DNA of 64,000 nt from Fictibacillus terranigra (GTDB lineage: Bacteria; Bacillota; Bacilli; Bacillales; Fictibacillaceae): contig NZ_JAUHLN010000001.1 in the NCBI RefSeq assembly GCF_030412265.1, positions 248,001 through 312,000 of the forward strand, read 5' to 3'. Positions within the stretch are counted from its first letter, which is position 1. The number at the start of each line of letters is the position of its first letter. The position numbers were made by a program, and so were the translations under genes. A model generated the notes under the pieces. That model was not told the origin of the DNA, ran no database searches, and worked only from the letters and a program-made list of their open reading frames with translations. Below, one piece after another: positions 8,432 through 18,093 of the stretch.

Positions 8432-8456
8432 ACATTGCAAAAGGCGGGGTTATAAA

Positions 8457-9431
8457 ATGAAAATTAAAAAAACGATAGAGCGTGTTCCCGGCGGAATGAT
8501 GTTAGTTCCTTTGTTGATCGGGGCGCTGATTAAAACTTTTTTTCCAGATTTGTTTGAACTGCCAGAGTTTAAAAGCTCTTTTACCGGCGGGCTTTTAACA
8601 GGTACGTCCGCTTTATTGGCGGCATTCTATGTTTGTCTCGGATCAACCATCAGATTTGAAGCAACCGGGTATATCTTAAAAAAAGGCGTTTCCTTATGGG
8701 TTGGTAAAATTGGGACAGCACTTATTGTTGCCCTTCTCATAAAAGCCATCGCTCCAGATCAAAACCATCTATTCCTAGGATTATCCGCACTGGCCATTGT
8801 AGCCGCTTTTTCCGATACAAACGGCGGATTATATATGGCGCTGATGGGGCAGTTAGGCAAACGGAATGAAGACGTTGCCGCTTATTCCATTATGTCGTTG
8901 GAATCAGGTCCGTTTTTCACCATGCTCATTCTTGGTGTAGCAGGTCTTGCAAGTTTTCCTTTATTGGCCTTTGTATTTGCGATTCTGCCTTTGATCCTGG
9001 GTATGATTCTCGGTAACCTTGATGAAGACATGAGAGCATTCTTGAGTAAGGCTTCTGACGTAATCATCCCATTGTTTGCACTAGCTCTTGGAGCGGGAAT
9101 TGATTTGACCAAAGTGGTGCAGGCAGGAGCTTCAGGAATCATTCTTGGTCTTGGTGTTGTCGTGATTACTGGAATTGTACTATTCCTGGCCGACCGGTTT
9201 ACAGGGGGAGATGGTGTGGCTGGTGTAGCAGCTGCGTCTACAGCAGGTAACGCTTCTGCGGTTCCTTTGGCGGTTGCTGCGGTGTATACAGGGTACAAGG
9301 AAATAGCTGCGGTCGCGACCCTTCAAGTGACAGCAGCGGTTGTCGTAACTGCAATTTTGACACCGATCTTAACCGCATGGCTGGCAAAACGAACAAAGAA
9401 AACGGCAACAGATGTGAATCTTACACACTAA
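8457..9431 (+). CDS. KdgT-type 2-keto-3-deoxygluconate permease family protein
   Basis: A 324-residue, roughly 10-helix membrane protein of the KdgT family (IERVPGGMMLVPLLIGALIKTFFP at the start; GNASAVPLAVAA and SDTNGGLY as family-like polar breaks in helices). Known members import 2-keto-3-deoxygluconate by proton symport. In this operon the likely cargo is a four-carbon acid sugar such as threonate or erythronate, by context only. SD GGCGGGG is near the ATG. First gene of an operon with the kinase (30 nt on) and dehydrogenase, under a promoter with a cre site and two palindromes. Confidence 0.85.
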   Translation: MKIKKTIERVPGGMMLVPLLIGALIKTFFPDLFELPEFKSSFTGGLLTGTSALLAAFYVCLGSTIRFEATGYILKKGVSLWVGKIGTALIVALLIKAIAPDQNHLFLGLSALAIVAAFSDTNGGLYMALMGQLGKRNEDVAAYSIMSLESGPFFTMLILGVAGLASFPLLAFVFAILPLILGMILGNLDEDMRAFLSKASDVIIPLFALALGAGIDLTKVVQAGASGIILGLGVVVITGIVLFLADRFTGGDGVAGVAAASTAGNASAVPLAVAAVYTGYKEIAAVATLQVTAAVVVTAILTPILTAWLAKRTKKTATDVNLTH

Positions 9432-9461
9432 ACGGTTTTAATTTAAAGGAGTTTTTCTTCA

Positions 9462-10760
9462 ATGCAATTATTTATACTGGCAGATGACCTGACAGGAGCC
9501 AATGACTCAGGCGTACAACTATCGAAGCAGGGATTCCGATCGACCGTATGGCTGGAAAACAACAAAAAGCCGGATGGTGAGACGGATGTAGCCATTTATG
9601 ATACTGACAGCAGGGCTTTAACCGAAGAAGAAGCGTATCATCGTGTTTATGAGGCTTCATTGCATGTGAAGAACCTGCATGACGTCCATGTGTATAAGAA
9701 AATGGACTCCACCCTCCGTGGAAATATAGGTGCCGAACTGGCCGCTGTGTGTGACGCGGTTCAACCAGAAATTGTTGTCATTTCGGCAGCCTACCCCAAA
9801 TTGGAGAGGCAAACGATCAATGGATGCCAATATGTTCGCGGCAGACTTGTTGAGCAGACGGAGTTTGGACAAGATCCAAAAACGCCCGTTACAGAAAGCA
9901 GCATCCCGGCGCTATTGAGGAAGTACGCCGGACATAAAATCGGCACAATCGACAGCGGATTGCTGTCCCGTTCAATGAAAGAAGTTTTAGCATACGTGCT
10001 TGATGAGATGGATGAAGGGAAAACGTGGTTTGTTTGTGATGCAGAGAAGGAAGAGCATCTGGAAAAAGCAGCTCAAATTTTTGCCTCTCTCCATAAAAAA
10101 CTTTTATGGGCGGGATCAGCAGGTCTCATCGAGTACTTGCCGGCTGCCCTGAAGCTTGAAGTGCCAAAGCGAGAGAAAAAGGCAAAGGCAGAGATAAGCC
10201 GAACCCTTACTGTGTCAGCCAGCTTATCCATGACGACGAAAGTTCAGCTGGAAAAGGTGAGTACAATGCCGGATTCCTTCATGATTGAAATGCAGCCAGC
10301 AGATTTAATGAAAAAGACCTATGATCTGCAAAATCTGATTCAAAGCATAAAACAGGTCCCGGGTATGCGCCATTTCGTCCTCTATGTGGATGGTTCACAT
10401 GAAAACCGGGAAGCTGCCCGGATGCTTGGCGGTGAATTAGGCCTGCTTAAGAATCAGATCGGTGAAAGGATATCAAGGGAACTTGGAATCATAGCCCGGT
10501 CTGTGCTTGACCGGTTTCCTGATATCTCAGGGTTGGTGCTTACTGGTGGAGACACCGCAAAGGCAGTATGTTTAGAAGCCGGAATGACACAAATGGAACT
10601 GTGGTCTGAGCTGGAGCCGGGTCTTCCCCTGGGGATCCTAAGCGATAAAAAACGCATGTTTATGGCGGTAACTAAGGCCGGGGGATTCGGCAATGAAGAT
10701 TCTTTAGTCCATGCGTTGAACCATATGACAGGAGAGGTGTTACAACATGAATCAAAATAA
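9462..10760 (+). CDS. Four-carbon acid sugar kinase (DUF1537 family), cassette 1
   Basis: A 432-residue two-domain kinase. The N-terminal substrate domain opens with LADDLTGANDSGVQLSKQG (D8, D9 and D15 are the usual acid-sugar ligands) and contains KKMDSTLRGNIG; the C-terminal nucleotide domain has GLVLTGGDTAKAV. DUF1537 kinases phosphorylate D-threonate, L-threonate or D-erythronate at C4. The product would be oxidised by the next gene's PdxA2-type enzyme. SD AAAGGAG precedes ATG at 9462. The 3' end overlaps that gene by 14 nt. Which of the four-carbon acids is used cannot be read from sequence. Confidence 0.85.
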   Translation: MQLFILADDLTGANDSGVQLSKQGFRSTVWLENNKKPDGETDVAIYDTDSRALTEEEAYHRVYEASLHVKNLHDVHVYKKMDSTLRGNIGAELAAVCDAVQPEIVVISAAYPKLERQTINGCQYVRGRLVEQTEFGQDPKTPVTESSIPALLRKYAGHKIGTIDSGLLSRSMKEVLAYVLDEMDEGKTWFVCDAEKEEHLEKAAQIFASLHKKLLWAGSAGLIEYLPAALKLEVPKREKKAKAEISRTLTVSASLSMTTKVQLEKVSTMPDSFMIEMQPADLMKKTYDLQNLIQSIKQVPGMRHFVLYVDGSHENREAARMLGGELGLLKNQIGERISRELGIIARSVLDRFPDISGLVLTGGDTAKAVCLEAGMTQMELWSELEPGLPLGILSDKKRMFMAVTKAGGFGNEDSLVHALNHMTGEVLQHESK

Positions 10761-11751
10761 AAGTATCATCGGTATCACAATGGGAGATGCAGCAGGTGTA
10801 GGTCCTGAAATCATCTTAAAAAGTCTCGCGAACCGGGAAATATATGATCTATGCCGCCCTTTCGTAATCGGCGACAGCAAAATTTTGGAGCGGGCTAAAG
10901 GCTTCGTGGACAGCGGCCTTGCGATTCAAAATATTACAGAAGAGGAGATTGATCGTCTTAACTTCGAGTATGGTACGGTTTACACTCTGAATTTGGATCT
11001 GCTGCCTGCGGATCTCCCGGTCGGACAGGTCTCTTCCCTTGCAGGACATGCCGCTTTTGAATATTTAAGCAAGGCGATCGACCTTGCGAATAAAGGTAAG
11101 ATCGATGCGATATGCACAGCCCCATTGAACAAGGAGGCACTGCACAAAGGAGGCCATAAGTATCCGGGACACACTGAAATATTGGCCGAGTTGACAGGCA
11201 CCAAAGAGTTTTCGATGATGCTTTCCGCTCCGAATTTAAAAGTAATCCATGTCACGACCCATGTCGGCATCATAGACGCTGTAAAAATGATTAACCCTGA
11301 ACGGGTCTACCGAGTGATTAAATTAGCGCATGAAACGCTGAAAAAATCAGGGATTGAATCTCCGAAGATTGCGGTCTGCGGTATTAATCCTCATGCCGGA
11401 GAAAACGGACTGTTCGGATATGGCGAAGAAGAAGAGAAAGTCATTCCTGGAGTGAAAAAAGCACTGGAAGAAGGCGTTAATGCAGTAGGGCCGCTTCCTG
11501 CCGATACCCTGTTTTTCCGCACGGTCCGCGGGGATTTTGACATTGTCGTTGCCATGTACCATGATCAGGGCCACGGACCCGTCAAAGTCCTTGGACTGGA
11601 TGCAGGAGTAAACATCACCGTCGGGCTGCCGATCATACGGACGAGCGTAGATCACGGAACGGCATTCGATATTGCCGGCAAAGGGCTGGCCGATGAAAAA
11701 AGTATGACCGAAGCGCTCCGTCAGGCGGTGGAGCTGGCGCCAAAACGATAA
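10747..11751 (+). CDS. PdxA2-type 4-phospho-threonate/erythronate dehydrogenase, cassette 1
   Basis: A 334-residue NAD-dependent PdxA-family enzyme with ITMGDAAGVGPEI at the start, conserved His in PGHTEIL, and MYHDQGHGPVK near the metal site. PdxA proper serves DXP-dependent vitamin B6 synthesis, which Bacillaceae generally lack, and the DUF1537 partner points to PdxA2: oxidative decarboxylation of 4-phospho-D-threonate (or erythronate) to dihydroxyacetone phosphate. SD GGAGAGGTG lies inside the kinase gene, giving translational coupling. A terminator follows immediately. Confidence 0.85.
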   Translation: MNQNKSIIGITMGDAAGVGPEIILKSLANREIYDLCRPFVIGDSKILERAKGFVDSGLAIQNITEEEIDRLNFEYGTVYTLNLDLLPADLPVGQVSSLAGHAAFEYLSKAIDLANKGKIDAICTAPLNKEALHKGGHKYPGHTEILAELTGTKEFSMMLSAPNLKVIHVTTHVGIIDAVKMINPERVYRVIKLAHETLKKSGIESPKIAVCGINPHAGENGLFGYGEEEEKVIPGVKKALEEGVNAVGPLPADTLFFRTVRGDFDIVVAMYHDQGHGPVKVLGLDAGVNITVGLPIIRTSVDHGTAFDIAGKGLADEKSMTEALRQAVELAPKR

Positions 11752-11786
11752 AGAGAGAAGGGCTTATTCCCTTTTCTCTTTTTTTA
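11751..11786 (+). terminator. Terminator of acid-sugar cassette 1
   Basis: Stem AGAGAGAAGGG / CCCTTTTCTCT with a short loop and a run of seven T, starting at the stop codon of the pdxA2-like gene. Confidence 0.85.
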
Positions 11787-12062
11787 GTGCAAAAAACCCA
11801 ATTCCTTTCTCATTGATTCGAAAGAATCCTCCGGTCCTCCCGCTACTTTTTCCTCATTTTGGGAAATCGAGTAACTATATATTGAATTTTCAGACTTTAA
11901 TTTTTAAAATGAATAAGAAAGTTAGGAACCTTTACTAACCAACCCTGCAATGATCCTCGAGCCACTCACCCAGATCCTTTCCATTTCATATCTCAACATT
12001 ATTTTTAATCTGAAAAGCAGAAGTCACCTGTCATGGTCAAACTTTAATGAAGGAGACAAATG

Positions 12063-13271
12063 ATGAAATTTATACACAAGGGCGGTACCGCGTTTATTAA
12101 AGAAAAGAACAAACGGAACATCCTCCATTGTATAAAAGGAGATGGACCGCTCTCGCGTACTGAAATTGCTGAGAGGCTGCAGCTCTCCAAGCCTACTGTA
12201 TCGGCAATCGTGGAAGAATTGCTTAATGAAAAATGGATTAAAGAGAGCGGTATAGGTGTTTCAAAGAGCTTAGGCGGTAGAAAACCCATTCAGCTTGTAT
12301 TTAACTGCCGGGCTGCTTACGTGATCGGTGTGGATATTGGTGGGACAAAAGTAAGGATAGGGATCAGTGATCTTGATGGAAACTTGCTAGACGTTGATGA
12401 GTTTTCAACACAAAACCATATTCACTCGAGTTTTTTACACGCGATTAAAGAGCGGGTGGAAATGCTTTTAGAAAAACAAGGTATGATGAACGGAGAAATC
12501 CTTGGAATGGGGATCGGTGCTCCAGGAATGACTGATGTGGATCGAGGAATTGTTATTGACGCGCCAAGTCTCGGCTGGTCGAATTATCCTTTGAAAAAAG
12601 AAGCGGAAGCGCTGTTTCCATGGCCCGTGCTGGTTGATAACGATGTGAACGTCGCGGCGATCGGTGAACAATGGCTCGGGGCAGCAAAAGGGTTGAGCAA
12701 TGTCGTCCTGATCGCCATCGGAACAGGAGTGGGCTGCGGCATCATCATCAACGGGCAGCTTTACCGGGGCGCAACATGGGCGGCAGGTGAGATCGGCTAT
12801 ATGGTCACCGATGCAGCAAAAGCGAAGGGAGCAAATCTGTCTACTCCGCATGAGGGCTATGGCTTTTTAGAGCGGTTTACAGGAGGCCCAGGTATTGTCC
12901 AGAGCATGCAGCATGAACTGAAAGGGAGACCGGCTGATCATTCATTTCCACGAGATTTTACAGCCAGGGATGTTTTTCAGAAAGCCAGGCAAGGCGACCC
13001 TGATGCATTGCAAGTGATAAACGAGGTAATTGATCATATTGGCTTTGCAGTAGCTAACGTGATTTCAATTATAAATCCTGAAATTGTCCTTTTAGGAGGT
13101 GGCATTTCAAAGAGTGCGGATTGGTTTATGCCAAGGATTCAGAACATCATCCAAGATTTTGCATCGGTATCGGCCCCTGTTAAAACAACGGCGTTTGGAG
13201 AAGATCTGGGGGTTGTCGGTGCCGTATCTCTTGTGCTCCGGGAAACGGAAAGTGTTTTAAAAGAGATGTGA
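12063..13271 (+). CDS. ROK-family transcriptional regulator (NagC/XylR type)
   Basis: A 402-residue protein. Residues 1-75 are a winged helix (LSRTEIAERLQLSKPTVSAIVEELL); the rest is a ROK sugar-binding domain with VIGVDIGGTKVRIGISDLDGN and IGTGVGCGIIING. The zinc-binding CxCGxxGC motif of NagC-like repressors is absent. SD GAAGGAG fits the second of two adjacent ATG codons (12063) better than the first (12060). It is the first gene of the PIG-L/ABC/lyase operon, 15 nt upstream of the PIG-L gene, so it probably senses a sugar-containing ligand for that operon. A GTTAG...CTAAC inverted repeat at 11921-11939 is a weak operator candidate. Confidence 0.85.
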   Translation: MKFIHKGGTAFIKEKNKRNILHCIKGDGPLSRTEIAERLQLSKPTVSAIVEELLNEKWIKESGIGVSKSLGGRKPIQLVFNCRAAYVIGVDIGGTKVRIGISDLDGNLLDVDEFSTQNHIHSSFLHAIKERVEMLLEKQGMMNGEILGMGIGAPGMTDVDRGIVIDAPSLGWSNYPLKKEAEALFPWPVLVDNDVNVAAIGEQWLGAAKGLSNVVLIAIGTGVGCGIIINGQLYRGATWAAGEIGYMVTDAAKAKGANLSTPHEGYGFLERFTGGPGIVQSMQHELKGRPADHSFPRDFTARDVFQKARQGDPDALQVINEVIDHIGFAVANVISIINPEIVLLGGGISKSADWFMPRIQNIIQDFASVSAPVKTTAFGEDLGVVGAVSLVLRETESVLKEM

Positions 13272-13286
13272 AAAGGAGATGGGTTC

Positions 13287-15794
13287 ATGAAACGTATCAT
13301 TGCCATTGTCATGTCTGTCCTGATGACGTCCGTATTGATGGTTCCCGCCAATGCCCGGGGAGAATCAGCCGAGGAAAAACCAAAAGACCTCTGGAGTGCG
13401 GTAAAGCCGCTCGATACGATCGTCAGTTTTTTGAATACAGGTGCTCACCCGGATGATGAGCGAAGTGATCTGCTCGCTTACCTGTCACGTGGAAAAGGAG
13501 TCCGGACCGCGAGCCTGATTGCCAATCGGGGAGAAGGAGGGCAGAACGAAATCGGAAACGAGCTCGGGGATGCTCTCGGCATTATCCGTACAAGGGAGCT
13601 GATCGAGGCTTCAAAGGTGACTGGTGTAAAGGTCTATCACCTCAGCCGTAAGCCGAGCGATGAGATTTATGATTTCGGATTTTCAAAATCCAAAGAAGAA
13701 ACGCTCTCCAAATGGGGAGAGCAGACAGCTTATGAGCGGGTCATCCGATTGATTCGTACATACCGCCCGGACATCATCATGCCTTCGTTCCTTGACGTTG
13801 ATACAGAGCATGGGCATCACCGCACGATGAACTACTTGACACTCAAAGCTTATAAGGATGCGGCGGATCCAAAAGTGTTCCCCGGTCAGATCAAGGAAGG
13901 ACTGAAACCTTGGGGGATCAAAAAGCTTTACCTGCCTTCTGATGAAAAAGGTGCGACGACTTCTTTCCAAATCGGAATGATGGATGATGTTTACGGTAAA
14001 ACGTATCCGCAAATCGGCGAAGAATCACGCTTTCTCCATAAGAGCCAGGGGATGGGCCGTGACATTCCTGCGCAGCCAAGAATGATTCATCTCAAGCTGG
14101 AAAACTCCAGACTGGGAGCCCCGGGTACGGAACAGTCCCTTTTTGATCATCTGCCTTACGATTTAAAGGAGTATGCCGGTACAGTAAAAGACAAAGGGGT
14201 TAAAAAGAAGCTGAAGGATCTCCAATCCGACTACGACGATCTGGTGGAGCTGTACCCCGACCGAAAAGCAATTGCAGAGGATGTTTATCCTGCGATCAAG
14301 CATACCCGACAGCTCGAAGAACGTGTGAAGCGCAGTTCGCTCTCAAGGGAAGCGAAAGATGATCTCCTCTTCCGCCTGGATATTAAGGAAAGCCAGCTGA
14401 TGAATTTGGCGGCTGAAGCTTCTCAGGTGACCGTCAAAACCGTGATTGACCATCCTGTTCTTGTACAGGGAGGCTCTGCAAAAGTAAAAGTAACGGTAAA
14501 AAATAACGGAAAACAGATCCTTCGATCGGTAAAAGCCGCCCTTCATCTTCCAAAAACATGGAAGGTTTCGGAGCATCTGCATCGAGCGGAGTTAAAACCA
14601 GGTGAGGCAAAAACATTTGCTTTCAGTATAAAAGCAGCTAAGAATGCCTCTTACTATCAGCCTTATGAACCGTCTGTGATCACTTCAAGTGTCACCTACA
14701 AGGTGCATGGTACAAAAGCGGAAAAAAGTGTGGAACTCGAACAAACAGCAGCTGTTTTGCCTGACGTTTCGGTGAAAAGTGATCCTGAAAGCCTGGTTGT
14801 TAACACTGCCGATTTAAAAAAATCCATTCAAGTAAAAGTGGAAGCGAAAAACCACACAGCCGGAAAGGAACAGGCAGTCCTGCATTTAAAGGTTCCTGAT
14901 GGCTGGAAAGTGGCCAATGACGGCCAAAAGGTTTCTTTCAATAAGCATGGCGAGGTCAAGACGGCCGTGTTTACCGTCCAATTGCCGGCTCAGGTGAAGG
15001 AAGGAAGCTATCGCCTTAAGCCAGATGCGACGGTCAATGGCAAAACACTGGGCACGTCCGTCCAAAATATTTCTTATCCGCATATCGGCAACTTCTATTA
15101 CTTGTATGATGCAGGAACAAAAGCTGCTGCTTTTCCTCTTCAGTTCGACAAGTCAAAAAGGATTGGATATGTAGAGAGCGGGTTTGATAATGTGTCATCC
15201 CAGCTCAGAGCTGTGGGCATGAATGTTGTCTCATTGGATAAGGGGCAATTAGAAGCTATGGATCTCTCCCAGTTCGATACGATTGTGATCGGCATCCGTG
15301 CCTACCTTTCCCGGGAGGACCTGCTGAAGAATAACAGCAGGCTGCTGGATTTCGTGAAAAATGGGGGTCATCTCGTTGTCCAATACCATAAGCCTGAAGA
15401 CAAATGGGATGCAGAAAAAACCGCTCCATATAAACTCGTGATCGGCAGCCCGTCCATAAGGTGGAGGGTGACGGATGAAAATGCAAAGGTAACGATGCTG
15501 AAGCCTGCACATCCACTGTTCAACACGCCAAACAAGATCACGGATAAAGATTGGCAGGGCTGGATTCAAGAACGGGGCCTCTATTATCCAAGCGAGTGGT
15601 CTGATCAGTTCGAGACATTTGTAAGCATGGCGGATCCGAATGAGGCACCGTTTAATGGAGGCATTTTAATGGCGAACTATGGAAAAGGCAGCTATTTATA
15701 TACCAATCTTGTATGGTACCGTCAAATTCAAAACAATGTCCCAGGCGGTTACCGGTTGTTCACCAACCTGATCGATTATTCAAGAGAGCAGTAA
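13287..15794 (+). CDS. Secreted multidomain PIG-L (LmbE-like) deacetylase
   Basis: An 835-residue exported protein: signal peptide at residues 1-24 (MKRIIAIVMSVLMTSVLMVP, cleavage after ANA), PIG-L catalytic domain about 45-260 with the zinc motif GAHPDDERSD and HGHHRTMNY, two Ig-like/NEW3-like beta domains about 390-600, and a C-terminal domain resembling a class-I glutamine amidotransferase fold (GIRAYL...GGHLVVQYHKP). PIG-L enzymes remove N-acetyl from GlcNAc-type conjugates (GlcNAc-PI, GlcNAc-malate, mycothiol precursor). The product would be handed to the ABC importer encoded next. SD AAAAGGAG precedes the ATG. Much longer than cytosolic BshB-type enzymes. Confidence 0.85.
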   Translation: MKRIIAIVMSVLMTSVLMVPANARGESAEEKPKDLWSAVKPLDTIVSFLNTGAHPDDERSDLLAYLSRGKGVRTASLIANRGEGGQNEIGNELGDALGIIRTRELIEASKVTGVKVYHLSRKPSDEIYDFGFSKSKEETLSKWGEQTAYERVIRLIRTYRPDIIMPSFLDVDTEHGHHRTMNYLTLKAYKDAADPKVFPGQIKEGLKPWGIKKLYLPSDEKGATTSFQIGMMDDVYGKTYPQIGEESRFLHKSQGMGRDIPAQPRMIHLKLENSRLGAPGTEQSLFDHLPYDLKEYAGTVKDKGVKKKLKDLQSDYDDLVELYPDRKAIAEDVYPAIKHTRQLEERVKRSSLSREAKDDLLFRLDIKESQLMNLAAEASQVTVKTVIDHPVLVQGGSAKVKVTVKNNGKQILRSVKAALHLPKTWKVSEHLHRAELKPGEAKTFAFSIKAAKNASYYQPYEPSVITSSVTYKVHGTKAEKSVELEQTAAVLPDVSVKSDPESLVVNTADLKKSIQVKVEAKNHTAGKEQAVLHLKVPDGWKVANDGQKVSFNKHGEVKTAVFTVQLPAQVKEGSYRLKPDATVNGKTLGTSVQNISYPHIGNFYYLYDAGTKAAAFPLQFDKSKRIGYVESGFDNVSSQLRAVGMNVVSLDKGQLEAMDLSQFDTIVIGIRAYLSREDLLKNNSRLLDFVKNGGHLVVQYHKPEDKWDAEKTAPYKLVIGSPSIRWRVTDENAKVTMLKPAHPLFNTPNKITDKDWQGWIQERGLYYPSEWSDQFETFVSMADPNEAPFNGGILMANYGKGSYLYTNLVWYRQIQNNVPGGYRLFTNLIDYSREQ

Positions 15795-15862
15795 ATCAAC
15801 TGTGGATAGGAGGGATTCATTCTCTCCTGTTCACTCTAATTTTACGATGGGGAGTGATTTTC

Positions 15863-16951
15863 ATGGGCGGGAAAAAAGTGATGGCCTGTGCAGCGGGTGC
15901 TGCCGTTAGCCTTTCCCTTCTTTTAAGCGGCTGTATGGCAGCGGACCAAACGGAAAAAGCAAGCGGAGGGAAAGTGAGCAAGAATCTGGAAGAAAAGGTG
16001 GTCATCTATTCACCTCATGGCAAGGATATCCTCCAGGAATTTGAACAAAAATTTGAGAAAGAAAACCCGAATGTTGATGTGGAATGGCTTGATATCGGTT
16101 CACAGGAAGTATTGGACCGAGTGCGTTCAGAGAAGAAAAATCCTCAGGCCGACGTCTGGTGGGGTGCTCCTTCCGTAATGTTTAACCAGGCAAAAGGAGA
16201 AGCGCTTCTCGAGCCATACAAACCAACGTATGCGAAGGCGCTAAAAGACGAATTCCATGATAAGGACTGGGCATGGAGCGGAACGAGCCAAACTCCAGAA
16301 GTTATTATGTATAACAATAAAAAGCTCAGCAAGAAGGAAGCTCCAAAGGACTGGGATGAGCTTCTTGATCCGAAATGGAAAGACAAGGTGGTCATCCGCT
16401 ACCCTTTGGCATCCGGTACGATGAGAACGATCTTCTCTGCCATGATCTACCGCGACTATAAGGATTCAAAGGATACAAAACCAGGATATGAATGGCTGGA
16501 GAAGCTGGATGCCAACACGAAGGAGTATTCGGCGAATCCGGAAATCATGTACAGCAAGATAGCAAAGGGTGAAGGCACCGTTTCGGTATGGGCCATGCCT
16601 GATGTTGTCATGCTTAAAGAAGAAAAAAACTACCCGTTTGACTTTGTGATCCCAGAGAGCGGCACGCCTGTCCTGACCGAAGGGATCGCGCTCGTCAAAA
16701 ATGCGAAGCATCCTAAAGCGGCGAAAGCTTTTTATGAGTTTGTGAACTCCAAGGAAGCGAACAAAACTCTGGCAGAAAAGCATTACCGCATTCCAACACG
16801 AACAGATATCGACGAACTGCCGAAATGGATTGAGGAGACCAAAATTAAGCCGATGGACATTGACTGGAAGGTTTTTGAGCAAAAATCCAATGAGTGGATG
16901 GAATACTGGGACAACAACATTAAGAGCAAGGAAAAAGAGCAAAAAGAATAA
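15863..16951 (+). CDS. ABC transporter solute-binding lipoprotein, iron(III)/AfuA-like
   Basis: A 362-residue lipoprotein with a lipobox (LSLLLSGC, Cys about 24). The fold signature is that of class-1 extracellular binding proteins of the iron/thiamine/phosphonate group (VVIYSPHGKDILQEFEQKFEKENP, ADVWWGAPSVMFNQAK, TEGIALVKNAKHPKAAKAFYEFVNS). I do not see a clear adjacent Tyr-Tyr iron ligand pair, so an organic or chelated ligand is possible. The start at 15863 follows GGGGAGTG; upstream in-frame codons overlap the PIG-L gene. It lies 68 nt after PIG-L and 26 nt before the ATPase. Confidence 0.85.
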   Translation: MGGKKVMACAAGAAVSLSLLLSGCMAADQTEKASGGKVSKNLEEKVVIYSPHGKDILQEFEQKFEKENPNVDVEWLDIGSQEVLDRVRSEKKNPQADVWWGAPSVMFNQAKGEALLEPYKPTYAKALKDEFHDKDWAWSGTSQTPEVIMYNNKKLSKKEAPKDWDELLDPKWKDKVVIRYPLASGTMRTIFSAMIYRDYKDSKDTKPGYEWLEKLDANTKEYSANPEIMYSKIAKGEGTVSVWAMPDVVMLKEEKNYPFDFVIPESGTPVLTEGIALVKNAKHPKAAKAFYEFVNSKEANKTLAEKHYRIPTRTDIDELPKWIEETKIKPMDIDWKVFEQKSNEWMEYWDNNIKSKEKEQKE

Positions 16952-16977
16952 GGCAGGCAGAAGAGAGGGAGCAGTAA

Positions 16978-18093
16978 ATGTCATCTGTATTGCTCGAGAA
17001 TATAACCAAATCGTTTAAAGATTATCAAGCCGTTAAGGAGCTGAATCTAGAAGTCAAAAAGGGGGAGTTCTTTACGTTTCTCGGTCCGAGCGGCTGCGGA
17101 AAAACAACTACCCTCCGAATGATAGCAGGATTCTATTACCCTACGACCGGGAGAGTGCTGTTCGGAGACCGTGATATGACAAGAGTAGTGCCCGAAAAAC
17201 GCAATACAGGCATGGTGTTTCAAAACTATGCTCTGTTTCCTCACATGACGGTATTTGAGAACGTTGCATTTGGCCTTAAGGTGCGCAGGCTCGGATCAGC
17301 CGAGATCAAGAAAAAGGTAGAGCAGTCACTTAAAAAGGTCAGGCTTGAAGCATTTATAGGCCGGCAGGTGAGCCAGCTCAGCGGGGGGCAGCAGCAGCGG
17401 GTGGCGCTTGCCCGCTCCCTTGTGATCGAACCGGAAATCCTGCTGCTGGATGAACCGCTGAGTAATCTTGATGCACGCCTTAGGGATGAGATGAGGACAG
17501 AAATCCTTCGTTTACAGCGGGATTATGGAATCACCACCATCTATGTGACCCATGACCAGGTTGAGGCGTTATCCATGAGTGACCGGATCGCTGTTTTTAA
17601 CTTTGGGGAGTGTCAGCAAGTAGGAACACCTAAGGAGATTTATAATGAACCAGCCAATGATTTTGTGGCTGCCTTTATTGGAGAAACCAACCTGATTCCG
17701 GTCATTTGGGATGGAAAGGGGGGGGAAACCCTTCAGTTTTCCTGGGAGGAAAACAAGAATAAAAAGGTGGTGGCCGAGACTCTTTTCTCTTCTTATGAGC
17801 GAGATCATCATCTGTCTGTTTCCATTCGTCCGGAAGCGGTTGAAGTGTTTGATGAAGAGCCTCTTAACCTGCAAAATGTATATGAAGGAAACGTGGAGCT
17901 GGCTCAATTTACCGGGGCATCTGTTAATCTTTTTATCTCGTTAGGTGAAAAAACCGTTCAGGCCCTTATTCTGAATAACCAGACACGACGTGAGCCTCAG
18001 CCGGGGGATAAAGTGTGGGTGCGTTTTCCGGAATCCCATGTGAGAGTGATTCCGCGCGTCATGAATCAACCGGCAAGGAGTATGAGCACATGA
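16978..18093 (+). CDS. ABC transporter ATP-binding protein (PotA/FbpC type)
   Basis: A 371-residue ATPase: Walker A GPSGCGKTT (about 39-47), Q-loop in VFQNYALFPHMTV, signature LSGGQQQRVALARSL, Walker B ILLLDEPLSNLDARLRDEMR, switch His in VTHDQVEALSMSDR, and a C-terminal TOBE domain. It energises import by the fused permease encoded downstream. SD GAGGGAG precedes the ATG. The stop overlaps the permease start by 4 nt (ATGA). Confidence 0.93.
   Translation: MSSVLLENITKSFKDYQAVKELNLEVKKGEFFTFLGPSGCGKTTTLRMIAGFYYPTTGRVLFGDRDMTRVVPEKRNTGMVFQNYALFPHMTVFENVAFGLKVRRLGSAEIKKKVEQSLKKVRLEAFIGRQVSQLSGGQQQRVALARSLVIEPEILLLDEPLSNLDARLRDEMRTEILRLQRDYGITTIYVTHDQVEALSMSDRIAVFNFGECQQVGTPKEIYNEPANDFVAAFIGETNLIPVIWDGKGGETLQFSWEENKNKKVVAETLFSSYERDHHLSVSIRPEAVEVFDEEPLNLQNVYEGNVELAQFTGASVNLFISLGEKTVQALILNNQTRREPQPGDKVWVRFPESHVRVIPRVMNQPARSMST

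Noticed and set aside
8400-8456. Sigma-54 (-24/-12) promoter for the permease operon
   Set aside because: A TTGCA occurs at 8435-8439 but no GG lies at the required distance upstream; a sigma-A promoter fits better.
9462-11751. Vitamin B6 synthesis role for the PdxA-like genes
   Set aside because: Both copies are coupled to DUF1537 kinases and sugar-acid transporters, and Bacillaceae normally use PdxS/PdxT.
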